Shown: positions 35,625-46,307 of the stretch, piece by piece
Layout: each line of letters starts with the position of its first letter
Position numbering within the stretch: position 1 is the stretch's first letter
Assembly (NCBI GenBank): GCA_951799445.1
Contig: OX637291.1
Location: 4,342,501-4,406,500 of the forward strand
Reading direction: 5' to 3'
Source of the DNA: Pseudisothecium myosuroides
Taxonomy: Eukaryota; Streptophyta; Bryopsida; Hypnales; Lembophyllaceae
DNA length: 64,000 bases
Made by a program: the position numbers and the translations under genes
The notes under the pieces: model-generated
The model's database searches: none
Seen by the model: only the letters and a program-made list of their open reading frames with translations
Told to the model about the DNA's origin: nothing

Positions 35625-36964
35625 TTGGCAATGTTTTGTAAATGTAAAATTTTAGAAACTTCAGTTTCAGCCATAGACGTCCTTGGATCAGGATTCGATG
35701 TAAACGTCTGAGATGCTTGAAATGTAAGATCAATAGAAGTCTCTTGAGAAGATGCTCCTCCTTTTAAAGATGGAAAAACATCTTCTTCAAATCGACAATT
35801 GGCAAAACGAGCTCGAAGTAACGTACCAGTTGATGGATTGATATAACGGATAATACTTGGAGAATCAAATCCAACATAGATACCTTCTTGTCGATGAGCT
35901 CCAATAGTATGGCGTTGAGGTTCCGGAATTGGAACCCAAACACGACAGCCAAATACTCGCAAATGAGATATATTGGGAACACGGCCCGATAATAATTCTT
36001 GTGAAGATGCGATCTCCACAGATGAAGGACGGAGTCGAATGAGAGTTGCAGCATGTAACACTGCATGTCCCCACATAGATGCAGGCAAATTTGCATGAAG
36101 AAGCAATGGTCTTGTAATAAGTTGAATCCGTTTGATAAATGACTCTGCTAGGCCATTTTGAGCATGTTCGTATGGAACTGAATAAGTCAAATCAATCCCC
36201 GTTGCAGTACAATAATCTTCAAAAGATCTCGATCGAAACTCTTGAGCATTATCCATTCGTAGTGTTTTGATTGGATAATCGGGAAAATGAGCCTTAAAAC
36301 GGATCAACATTGAGAGTAAATTGGCGAATGCCAAATTTCTCGTTGATAATAGTGAAACATGAGATTGTTTGCCTGATGCATCAACCAAGACCAAAAAATA
36401 TCGGAATGGTCCAGACATAGGAGATATTGGTCCACAAATATCACCTTGTAGTCTGGATAGCATCGGCGGCAATTCATGGGGAAGGTTCCATGAAAATGGT
36501 CTGGCAATTAATTTGCCTTGTACACATGCATGGCATAATGTCATAGAATTGACATCTGCTGGTTGCAAGTTATGACCAACAACACATGGAAGAATTTTAC
36601 GAAGTAAAGTTGAGCCTGGATGGCCCAATCTTCCATGCCAAAGGGAAGTTTTATTATCTTTAGAAGATACAACAAAACTAGTTACAATGCGTGGTCGGAT
36701 TGGAATCCGATACAAGCCACTTGCCGCAGCAAAGGCTGTTTCCACGACAGTATTATTCTGTACAAAAACCAGAGCCTCTCGCCTATCTATAGTTCTGGTC
36801 GAGAGGTGTAAACCGTTGGTGCGTACATCTCGATAGCTGATCAGGCTCCGAGGCGCAGAGGGAGAATACATGGCATGCATGCATGTAATGGTGGTGCCCT
36901 CAGGCAAAATCACCTTTGCAGGTCCCTCCTGGAAACGAAACACATTCGATCCAGCCATGGTCAT
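35582..36964 (-). pseudogene. Copia pre-integrase and integrase fragment (inverted)
   Basis: A 460-codon minus-strand frame. In order: the tail of the protease region (YSPSAPRSLIS), the GAG-pre-integrase segment with an H-x4-H...C-x2-C zinc finger (WHGRLGHPG...CHACVQGK), and the integrase core with its acidic residues in the GDICGP, RMDNAQEF and NGLAESF contexts, all present. It then continues through VFGCRVWV and ends in HLQNIANQ. The final codons run into the left LTR and are not native. Integrase catalytic residues look intact, but the segment lacks gag, most of the protease and RT, and points away from its LTR promoter, so it is not functional. Confidence 0.88.
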
Positions 36965-37270
36965 TAAATTTCTGGTTTGCCAAGTTGTATAATAATATTG
37001 TCTGTGGAAGAAGATGGACAGTCAGTTTGAAGTGATCCCGTAAAATTGGCAGTGGATGTTGTCGGTAGAGAAGGATTAGTAGCATCTATAAATGCTTTTC
37101 GTTTACGTGGCTGTTTGTCTGGTCCACGAGTTCGTTTGCCTATCAATATAGGAATTGAAGGTGTTGCAGTGTCTGGTACAGAAACTCGAGCAGGAAGATT
37201 ATGAGCTTCATTCAATGGATTTCTAGTAATCCGTTGTGCATCATGAAAACCATCAGGTGTTTGATTACAA
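36965..37270 (-). pseudogene. Copia integrase-RT linker fragment (inverted)
   Basis: Minus-strand coding sequence beginning NQTPDGFHDAQRI and including a basic RKRK stretch, typical of the variable linker between integrase and RT. Its start overlaps in sense with the end of the neighbouring integrase fragment (IANQT), showing that the two were once contiguous in the opposite order. Confidence 0.7.
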
Positions 37271-38430
37271 CGTGCATTGTATGGTTTAAAACAGTCTGGG
37301 CGTATGTGGTATCAACGACTACAGCAATTTCTTATTGAGCATGGCTTTATAAATGATACCTTACTTCCATGTCTCTTTATCAAAAGAGACAAGATGGGTT
37401 TGTGATTATTGCCGTTTATGTTGATGACTTGAATCTTGTGGGTACCAAAGCTGCATGTGCTGCAGCCACTCAGCTTCTTATTCGTGAATTCGAGATGAAG
37501 CTACTTGGTAAAACCACATTTTGCATTGGTTTACAAGTTCTCCATATGAAAGATGGTAGTGTTTTTCTTTCACAGTCCACTTATGTCAATCGAATCCTTA
37601 AAAGATTCAATATGATTGACGCATATCCGTTGTCTACACCCATGGTTGGTCGTAGTGCAAAAGACGATGATCCTTATCGTCCTTGCGAGGAGGAGGAGGA
37701 AACATTGGGTGAACAATATCCATACCTCGCTGCGGTCGGAGCACTTCTATATTTGGCTACATCTACAAGGCCTGATATTGCATTTGCAGTCAGTGTCCTT
37801 GCAAGGCATAGCTCTCGGCCTACACTACGACATTGGAATGGCATTAAACATCTTTTCCGTTATTTGAAAGGAACCGAAGATTTGGGGCTACATTATTCTC
37901 GATCAGTAGATCCAAAATTGATTGGATATGCTGATGCTGGATATAGATCTGATCCTGCAACATCCAAATCTCAAACGGGCTATGTTTTCTTACGACATGG
38001 AGCTGCAATATCTTGGAAATCGGTAAAGCAAACAATTACTGCGACATCATCTAATCATGCAGAGATTATTGCTTTACATGAAGCATCTCGGGAATGCATT
38101 TGGTTGAGATCCATTGATAAATTTATCCGAACAAATTGTGGATTACGATATGATGATTCTCCAACTGTCTTATATGAAGACAATAGTGCTTGTGTTGCAC
38201 AAATGCAAGGAGGTTTTGTTAAGGGTGACCGAACTAAACATATTGATCCAAAATACTTCAGTTTTACTCATGATTTGATTACAAACAAAGCACTTGAGAT
38301 CAAGAAAATCTCATCAGCAGATAATCTTGCTGATCTCTTCACCAAAGCTCTTCCATTATGTATCCATCGCCGACTTATTCATGGCATTGGTATGCGGCGA
38401 CTTAGTATTTTAGAGCAAGAGATTCAATAG
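37271..38430 (+). pseudogene. Copia reverse transcriptase (C-terminal part) and RNase H
   Basis: The plus-strand frame opens at about 37271 with LYGLKQSGRMWY, then shifts by one base between about 37360 and 37385. The long frame from 37369 (353 codons) carries the RT catalytic YVDDL, then RNase H with acidic residues in GYADAGY, SSNHAEI and YEDNSA and the TKHID motif. RT motifs upstream of LYGLK are missing. Truncation plus frameshift make it inactive; the RNase H half is complete. Confidence 0.88.
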
Positions 38431-38732
38431 TTTTCTTTACGAAAATTGTAAACCTTTTGATATCTTTCCATGGATTTTTTCCCATTGGGTTCTACCATGA
38501 GAATAGATTGATAAAGGTGCTGTACTCTTTTTCCTTCATCTGTGGTTTTGTCCTTGATTATAATCAAGGTTTTCCCAGATAAGGTTTTAATGAGGCAGCA
38601 ACCGTAAGCTTATAAGATTACGGAAATTATTATATAGAAAAAGGTGGGGTCATGGTGAGAACCACGGTTTTGGGATCAATGCTGGAGCTTGTTAACCATC
38701 TTGGGGTGCCCTGCATCTTGTCACATCACAGC

Positions 38733-38900
38733 TCAGGGGTAGGGTAGCGGGTCGACTGTTAATTCCTGCCTCACTAGCGATGCCAAGCCGCGGGTTTGCC
38801 GAATCAGTCGACGAGGTCGATGAGAATCGAACCCCGGACCGATCGGTTGACCACCGACGTACGAAATCAGCCGACCAAGTCCACGACTTGGCGACTGTGT
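38733..38900 (-). other. tRNA-like (pol III B box) patch in copia 3' region
   Basis: On the minus strand, ggttcgattctc matches the B-box/T-loop consensus of tRNA genes. The T-stem is poor and no complete cloverleaf forms, so it is not a tRNA gene. It may be a SINE fragment carried in the element's 3' untranslated part. Confidence 0.25.
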
Positions 38901-38959
38901 TTGGCTTTCAATTGATATTATAGACTCCGTCGACCAGTTCATTATTTTACTAATATTAT

Positions 38960-38975
38960 GTTGAGCGAGGAGGAG
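38960..38975 (+). other. Polypurine tract of the copia element
   Basis: A purine-rich run (gagcgaggaggag) directly before the right LTR, where plus-strand DNA synthesis is primed in LTR elements. Confidence 0.7.
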
Positions 38976-39190
38976 TGTTAAGAACCCCGTAGTGTGAACG
39001 CTCACCATAATATGGTGAGTGACATGTGGCATAGGGATTAGATCAATTCCTCATGACCAATAGGAGAAGACAACTATTCATTGTCTCTCTCCTTTCTTCC
39101 ATTGTATATACTTCAACCTCTAATGAAGTTGTATATTCTTTGGAGTGTACTTTGGTGTTTGGTGTTTTGTTTCGTATTCTATTCTCAACA
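38976..39190 (+). repeat. Right LTR, complete (215 bp)
   Basis: Starts tgttaagaacc, ends attctcaaca (TG...CA). It contains the palindrome ctcaccataatatggtgag. Followed at once by the target duplication gtccg. Confidence 0.9.
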
Positions 39191-39500
39191 GTCCGATCAA
39201 CTTGTCATGCCTTGTGTGGGTGACGTCACCCTCCTCCGACGTTCCGCACTTCCGCTGTTCCGCATTGAGTCACTGAGTCTCAATTGGGGACGCAGTTGCC
39301 CTTTGTGGAGCCAACTGAAGCACTGAACTGATGCACAATTCCACACAGGGCATGTGTTTCCGAATTGCATCACCTGGTGACGTCGTCTCCCTGACAACCC
39401 AAGCTCAATCATCCAGGCTCAACCGCATTATCGATGCATGGAAAGTGAACCTCAAATCAGAGGTCATACGGCGGATAATGAAGGTTTCATCCGGAAAGGA
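39191..39500. repeat. GC-rich module, unit 2, right piece
   Basis: Continuation of 35221-35432. It holds the ggtgacgtcacc palindrome at 39219-39230 and gcatcacctggtgacgtc near 39366. Confidence 0.65.
39219..39230. promoter_or_regulatory. TGACGTCA palindrome (bZIP-type site), unit 2
   Basis: A perfect palindrome at the same place as 5153-5164. A possible bZIP-binding site; function unproven. Confidence 0.35.
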
Positions 39501-39514
39501 CAAGAGTTCCACCA

Positions 39515-39639
39515 AGGTATGTGCACCTAAAAGTGACACTCTCCTAATTGCAACACCCATCTAGAACTGTCCAAGATTTCAAGCTGTAGGTAGGTGTCAC
39601 AACTAGGAGTCCGAGTGTCACTTTTAGGTGAACCTACCT
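39515..39639. mobile_element. Hairpin MITE, unit 2 copy
   Basis: Sister of 22655-22775: ends aggtatgtgcacctaaaagt and acttttaggtgaacctacct. The stems are slightly better preserved here. Confidence 0.7.
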
Positions 39640-39876
39640 TTACGCGAGAGTTGTCTAAAGTAGTCTTGCGAATCTTCCTGGGGGTTGAGAATTTTTCTCC
39701 TGCGGACAATTGTAATGTCAATTTTGTTAAGTTGAAGATATTCCACAAGCCAAAAAGTTGTGATAGATATCTACGCACCAAGTGCATTTCAAGTTACAAA
39801 CTAGGATATGTAGGGACTTTGGTTTCAAGCTATGCAGCCTAAACCATGCCAAAGTAATGGAATATTGTCAGTTTAA

Positions 39877-41441
39877 CCCTTGAAGGCCCAAGGCCATTTT
39901 TCTATCAAAAAAACACTCAAAATTGCCAATTCTGTTGCATTCACCCAAAAAACCAATTTTTTTTTTCTAGAATCTAACAATAGGATCTTATACTTTAAAT
40001 GTCTGAAATCATGTGGTAAGAATTTCATGAAGTTTGACCTTACAGATTAGAAGATAATAGCATTCAAAGTTAGAAGAAAAAAAATTTGAACATTTTTTTG
40101 GAGTTTCAAATGACTTTGACCACCATTGGTGGAAATATTTTACACTTCAAACTTTGAATTTAACCCCCAATGGCCAAGGCTTTTTTTGAACTTCTAAGAA
40201 TTTGCTCTAAATTGAACAAAAAGCCAACATTTTGATAAGTAGTAACAATTTTTCATGAATTGTAACCATACAAATTCAAACTAGACATGTTAGAGGTCAT
40301 ATAGAAAAAGAAAACACAACAATATCACTTATGAATTGAAAGATTATAATGTTTGAACATGAGGGTGTTAAAATTGCGAAAGTGATTTGAAGTCTTTCAA
40401 TCCTCTTTTCACATGCCAAATCTAAAAAGTTGGTCAACAAAAAAATATGAGGTTAAAGGAACTAACATGCATAACCCCATTCAATTTAGGGCTTCTCAAA
40501 ATCTATTCTACATTTTTTTTAAATGAATTTCTAATGTGATTTTTCCTCCAAGACCTAATATATTTGAAACTCATTTTCTAGAGCCCTCAACACTACGGAG
40601 AGTTAGGATTGCAATGGATACCCTTGCACAAAATCTTGATTAGAAAAATCATAATCCATCATTTTCAAAATCGGACTTCTGACGCTAAAACTAGACTTCA
40701 AAAAGAATTTTTCAAAAATATAAATTACTAAAAATAGCAACTTGGTTAGGTTTTATTTAACTGCAAAGTTTTGCCGACACCAAAATTTGGTGCCTCAAGC
40801 ATTTAGGGGTTAAAGTTTTCTATGTTGAAGAATTGAGTTGAGATTTTAGGAAAAAAAAATTCAAAAAAAAAAAATTTGGATTTTCATCCTTTAAAAAATT
40901 GTTAAATAGAGTTGGTCCAAGATTAAAAGAAATATCAAATCATTAATAGCTCTAATGGAATTGAAACACAATAATCCCAATAGTGTGATTATTCTAGAAA
41001 ACAAACTTAATCTTTTCAAACAATTTTTTTTGAAAAATTGTGAAAATTGCATTCAAAAATGAATCTTGTAAGTTATTTTTTTCAAGAACATGCTGAGATT
41101 GCTCAAAGAACAAGTTTTTGCATAATTTTCACATCACTAATCCAAATGGGATGAATAAAAGCTTCACATATAGACAGAAATACGATCTACAAGGAAAAGA
41201 AATTAAAATTTTCATTTCAAATTTTTGTGATTTTTTTTCTGCCCATTGACTGAAAATTTGGTCTTTTTGTAGTACAACTTTTGCTCCCAAGCACTAATTG
41301 AAATAGAAATTATATTCCCACAAAGCTAATCAATTTTTCTATATTATGAAAAAGTTTCAAAAAGTTTTACAAAAAGTCGAGGTCATAGGAACCTGCCCAA
41401 AATCCAAGTTGTCCCTTAAGGAAACAATGGGCCTTTAGGGG
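39877..41441. mobile_element. TTAA-type (piggyBac-like) element D1
   Basis: TTAA at 39873-39876 and 41442-41445. Ends cccttgaaggcccaaggc and gggcctttagggg are inverted. Unit 1 is empty near 23015; unit 0 keeps only its right part (6435-6919). It contains a nested relative at 40164-40809. No transposase frame. Confidence 0.75.
40164..40809. mobile_element. TTAA-type element D2, nested in D1
   Basis: TTAA at 40160-40163 and 40810-40813. Ends cccccaatggccaaggc and agcatttagggg. Close relative of 58068-58703 (shared gaacttctaagaatttgct and gcaacttggttaggtttta). Confidence 0.75.
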
Positions 41442-41445
41442 TTAA

Positions 41446-42227
41446 TGAAATTGACTTTTTGTGCATGCACAATACAAACATGTGCGTTGTATTTGGTTGT
41501 TAATTTTTGTCATCAATTTCTTGAACAAATGATGTAAGGCCCCTTAGCTTCTTCAGTTTGTGCCTCTGTAGTGAAGAATGTGGGATAGATGGACGTAACT
41601 AAGTAAGTGTGCATTCCAAATTGAGTGCAAGAATGATTTTTTTTACTTAAAATATTGAATATTTTATGAATAAAAGAAAAATTTATTGACAAACATTGCA
41701 ACACTCATATATTCCTCCTACAATGCTATTATATAAAAGAAACTCACGCCTTTTCATCCAAGAATGTTGTAGTGATGTATTTTATTTATATCAAAGTTTT
41801 TAATTTCAAATATAAATTCTAAATTAACAAATTTTATCATCCTTGGTGAATAGTTATTTCCTTGAAGTAAAGTTTTTGAAAAGAGTTCCAATTTTTTTCT
41901 CTCTTAAAGCCTGAAGGCTCATATCTCTAGTATAAGAGAATCCCTATACGCTCGACTTTGGAGACTTGCCAAAGTCTCCAAGTGAAAAACTCCCCATATT
42001 TTATAGATGGATAATTTTATATTTTGTAGCATCTCATAACTCATTGATCAAAGGTCTCTAATAGATTCCAAATATGAATTCAAATATTCCATCCATTGCA
42101 AGTAACAAATTCTAGCTTGTTTTGCATGGTCCAAGTGTATACGTGGGTTGGTTCACTAATCCTTAAATAACTCACCTATCACTCTTATCATCAACCAATG
42201 AAATTATCTATTGATTCCATGAATATG
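41446..42227. other. Spacer, unit 2
   Basis: Non-coding. Aligned with 23020-23760 and 6924-7350 (ctctagtataagagaatcc near 41926). Confidence 0.6.
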
Positions 42228-42229
42228 TA

Positions 42230-43487
42230 TAGTGGGTCCCAATCAAAATGGCGTTTCAGAAATCGCAGGGAAGGAATTTTTGCATTTGCCAACTTTGACA
42301 GCCTTCCGAGGGCTCAAAAATTGATATTTGACTATGAAATTGTTTACCATAGAATCATCTTTAAGTTAATTATATGTGTACCAAATTTCAAGGCCAGATA
42401 ATTTACACAAAAAAAGATATTTGAAATCTCCCAACATGTGTAGCCGTGAGAAAAATTTCACTACTGCCAACTTCGACACCCTCCCAAGGACTGAAATTTT
42501 TTTCTTTTTCTATAAATTTTTTGGCATAGGACCATCTATATGTTGATTACATGTTTGAAAAATTTCAAGTCCAAAAGACCTCCACGAAAATAGATATTCA
42601 AAATCTCCCAACATGTATAGTTGTGAGAACAATTTCACTACTACCAACTTTGATACTATCCCAAGGGTTGAAAATTGTTTATTTACCATGAAATTTTTAT
42701 GATGAAATCATCTCTATGTTAATAACATGTGTGACAAATTTCAAGTTCAAAAGATTCACACAAAAATGTATGCCAAATTTCAAGATAAAAAGATTTACCA
42801 AAAAAAGACATTCTAATAGTCTACCAACATGTGTAGTTGTGAGAATGACTTTCTACATCTGTGTGAAATTTTACCCAAGAAATGACACTATCCCAAGGGC
42901 TGAAAAAATTGTTCTCATAACTACACATGTTGGAAGAACTCGTCTATTTTTTTTTGTGTGAATCTTTTGAACTTGAAATTTGTCACACATGTTATTAACA
43001 TAGAGATGATTTCATCATAAAAATTTCATGGTAAATAAACAATTTTTCAACCCTCGGGATAGTGTCAAAGTTGGTAGTAGTGAAATTGTTCTCACAACTA
43101 CACATGTTGGGAGATTTTGAATATCTATTTTTTTGGAGGTCTTTTGGACTTGAAATTTTTCACACATGTAATCAACATATAGGTGGTCCTATGCCAAAAA
43201 ATTTATAGAAAAAGAAAAAAATTTCAGTCCTTGGGAGGGTGTCAAAGTTGGCAGTAGTGAAATTTTTCTCACAGCTACTCATGTTGGGAGATTTCAAATA
43301 TCTTTTTTTTTGCAAATCATTTGGCCTTGAAATTTGGTACACATATAATTAACTTAAAGATGATGCTATGGTAAAATTTCATAGTCAAATATCAATTTTT
43401 GAGTCCTCGGGAGGCTATCAAAGTTGGCAAATGCAAAAATTTCTTCCCTGCGATTTTGAAAACGCCATTTTGATTGGGACCCCACTG
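42230..43487. mobile_element. 1.26-kb foldback element with TA target duplication
   Basis: The right end, read inward, is cagtggggtcccaatc. The left end is tagtgggtcccaatc. TA lies outside both (42228-42229 and 43488-43489). Unit 1 near 24660 reads gaatatgtatatttttggc, the empty site. Arms of about 550 bp pair almost end to end around an asymmetric 190-bp centre. Each arm is itself made of about three 178-bp direct repeats starting tgccaacttt (42287, 42465, 42642). TA duplication and CAGTGGGG ends fit Tc1/mariner-type mobility. No transposase frame. Confidence 0.88.
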
Positions 43488-43683
43488 TACATTTTTGGCT
43501 TTGATAGAAACATTGAAAACTTTTATCAAATTTTTTGAAGACCACATGTCATTATTGGGTTGAAAGAGGACATGACACTATTTGACAATGGAGGGAGGTG
43601 TCATTTGGGTTCTTGCAAGAAAAAATAAACAAAAAAAAGTAAGCTGACATTTGTCTTTTGTATGTTGATCATTATTGATCTCT

Positions 43684-45244
43684 AGGTTGTTGCAAGAAAA
43701 AACTCCTGTTTTTGTTCTACTTTGGTAGTTTTGGGTCTTTGGGTGGGGGGAGTATTACAAAATTAGAAAAACATTTAAAAAAAAATATAGAAAATAAGAC
43801 CAATATAAAGAGTAATAAGAAGAAGTTACCCTATGAAGGAAAAGACCCAAAAAATTTATTAAATAGGAGAACTAAAAAAATGAAAAATTGCCAAAAAATA
43901 GATATTTGGATGTTTTAATTTGTAAAACATAGGAAAAACAGTTTTCAAAAAATTTAGAAATTACACATTTTGAAAGAAAATTGTATATTTTGAAATTTTC
44001 TTTGGTAGAAATATGACTTCCCACTATGGAAATATACCATAGAAATTTCAGCCCTAGATCATTAAATTTGGGGACTCCATAGTATTCAAATCTCCTAAAA
44101 CTCAAAACATGACATATTATTTTAATTGATTTTTAAATATAAAATGGTTTTAAAAAATCTGTGAAAAATATGAGATATGATTAACCCCTAAAGGACCAAA
44201 GTCCCCTCGAGGGACACTTGGGATTTCGGGCAGGCTCATGTGACCTGAAATTTTGACCTGATTTTTTGAAACTTTTTTTAAAGATAGGAATCACATTAGC
44301 TTTCTAAAAATATAATTTTTTTTTCAATCGGTGCCCAGGAGCAAACGTTATGCCATCCTAAAGCAAAAAAGTAATTTGGCGGGCAGGGAAAAAAAAAAAA
44401 AAATTTAAAAAATTAAAATTAAATTTTTTTTCTCTCTCAAAGATCATGTTTATGTCTACATTTGAAGCTTTGATTCATTCTATTTGGACTCAAAATGAGA
44501 AAGTTATGGACAATCTTGTTTTCAGGCAATTTAAGCATCTTAAAAAACAAACCCTTATAGAATTCATTTTTGAATGCAATTTTCAATTTTTTTCAATTTT
44601 TTTATTTTTATGAGGTTAAGTTTTTTTTGCAAGAACAATCCCACCGTTGGGATTATGTTGTTTTAATTCCACCTAAGAGCTATTAACAATTTAGTGTTTT
44701 GTTCAATTTTGGACCTACTTCATTTAACAATTTTTTTATATCTGAAAATCAAGGTTTGACATTCTGAAATTTTTTTCCCCGACTCTCAACTCAAATGTTC
44801 AACATAAAAATTTACAACTTTAAGTTGCGTAGTGCAAAAAAACCCCACAAATGGCCGTCAAAGTCATATGAAATTGCAGGAAACAGTTCAAAAAAACTTT
44901 TTTTTCCAATTTTGAATGCTAATATCTTCCAATCAGAATGGTCAAATTCCTTGAAATTTTTACCACATGATCTAAGACAAGTGAAGTATAAGATCTTACG
45001 GTTAGATTCTAAAAAAAAAAAAAATTTGGTTTAGGGAGTGATCACAGCAGAAATGGCAGTTTTCAGTGATTTTGGAGCCAGAAAAATGCCTTAGTCCTTT
45101 AAGGGTTAAACTCTCAAGACAAAAATCTCCAATAAAAATTTCAACTTAATGCAAGTCAGGCTTCAAAAGTTATTGCAAACAAAAACTTCGGCACTGTTTT
45201 TGTAATGTTCAATGTTCCAATACATGTGTTTCTTGCAATGACCC
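43684..45244. mobile_element. TIR element, family AGGGTCATTGCAAGAAAC (copy e)
   Basis: Left end aggttgttgcaagaaaa, right end gtgtttcttgcaatgacccc. It is the unit-2 counterpart of 24858-25596, enlarged by the nested TTAA-type element at 44185-45105. Confidence 0.7.
44185..45105. mobile_element. TTAA-type (piggyBac-like) element C
   Basis: TTAA at 44181-44184 and 45106-45109. Ends cccctaaaggaccaaagtcc and gccttagtcctttaaggg. The sister insertion in unit 1 (25450) lacks it, so it inserted after the host element was already duplicated. Confidence 0.8.
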
Positions 45245-45733
45245 CTCTTCTAAGTACAAATTTGAGTTGAAATACTTTTATATTCTTTGAAGTTTGAACT
45301 ATAGAATACTCTAAAGTTTAGAAAATCAACAACAATAATCTTTGAAAATTGAGTCTTAAAATCCTAATCATGGTTTACAAAAGTCAAATTATAATTTGTT
45401 CATGAACCAAATATAGGCCTTTACATCCTTAAGTGGTTAAATTGGTGCATTTTAGAGTCAATCCATGATTCTCTAAAACTATTTGTATATATTGTTGGTA
45501 GTTTGGTTAACAATAAAATTTTAGAAGTTTAGGCTATTTCATTTTGTTTAATTTAAAGTTTAATATAATTCAAATTATTTTCAATAAAGAAAAATTTGCT
45601 TTTAAATTTTGAATTGAAATTTTTTTATTTTAAATTGTTAAATACAACCTTCAACTTTCTTATTTGTAAATTTTCAAATTTCAAGATCTTGTAATTCCAA
45701 ACAATTGGATGCTAGTCACACCATTGATAATAG
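45245..45733. other. Spacer, unit 2
   Basis: Non-coding. Aligned with 25597-25910 and 7555-10500. No gene seen. Confidence 0.6.
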
Positions 45734-45734
45734 T

Positions 45735-45882
45735 CACTACTGGAAAATTTATTTTTTTTGCTTGATTTGGTTGTGTTGATTTGGGTCACTTTTTTTTCTT
45801 GATTTGGACAATAATTTGTCCTAATCAACAAAAAAGTGATCCAAATCAACGTGTCCAAATCAACAATTTTTTTTTCTAATAT
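45735..45882. mobile_element. 148-bp hairpin MITE with cactactgg end
   Basis: Starts cactactggaaaa. The interior is a near-perfect stem of repeated gttgatttgg units against ccaaatcaac units (arms about 50 bp). Units 0 and 1 read uninterrupted at this place (10505 and 25912). The right end is eroded. CACTA-like by its left end only. Confidence 0.65.
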
Positions 45883-45888
45883 AAGAAA

Positions 45889-46307
45889 TATTGAAGCCTT
45901 ATTGTTAAAATAACACTAATCCTTCTATCCATTAACATGTAGAAGTGACCTCCCATACCTTTTTGCGCAATTTAACAGTGACCACTTCTCTCTTTTCATT
46001 TCTTGGTTGCCGACTTTTATTGAGGCCAATAATGAAACTTGATTGTTGAAATTATACAATCCTATCAAGATTGCAAGACATTTTCAAAACAGAACATTAT
46101 GTAGTGTTAGATGAAAGTATGAGCATCATATATTTATAATGTTTTTTTTCGATATAGACAAGTTTAAAGTTAAAATATCAATAATTAATTGTAGATTATT
46201 TCTAAAAATTCTAAGAGATCTAAAATAAATTGCTTTCTAAGTTTCTATTTTGAAGAATTTTCTTTAAGTTTAATTTTTGATATTTTTTTAAATTTTCGTA
46301 GTGTAGA
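45889..46307. other. Spacer, unit 2
   Basis: Non-coding. Aligned with 25930-26335 in unit 1. Confidence 0.6.

Larger units (their letters stand above)
35433..39195. mobile_element. Ty1/copia element with scrambled interior
   Basis: The insertion is bounded by the 5-bp duplication gtccg (35433-35437 and 39191-39195). Unit 1 shows the intact target at about 22315. The LTR sequences are identical over their shared 187 bp, so the insertion is young. Inside, no gag and no primer-binding site are visible. The protease-integrase part and the linker part each lie in minus orientation, while RT-RNase H is in plus orientation. Taken in normal order as A (integrase), B (linker) and C (RT/RH), the layout is LTR, inverted A, inverted B, C, LTR. 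One inversion of A+B would give inverted B before inverted A, so at least two rearrangements are needed. Confidence 0.9.

Noticed and set aside
38733..39032. A complete tRNA gene near the copia 3' end
   Set aside because: Only the B-box matches. The T-stem has mismatches and no acceptor or anticodon arm can be drawn.
42716..42961. An 81-codon frame in the centre of the foldback element as a transposase remnant
   Set aside because: It is made of the element's own repeats and contains no DDE-type motif.
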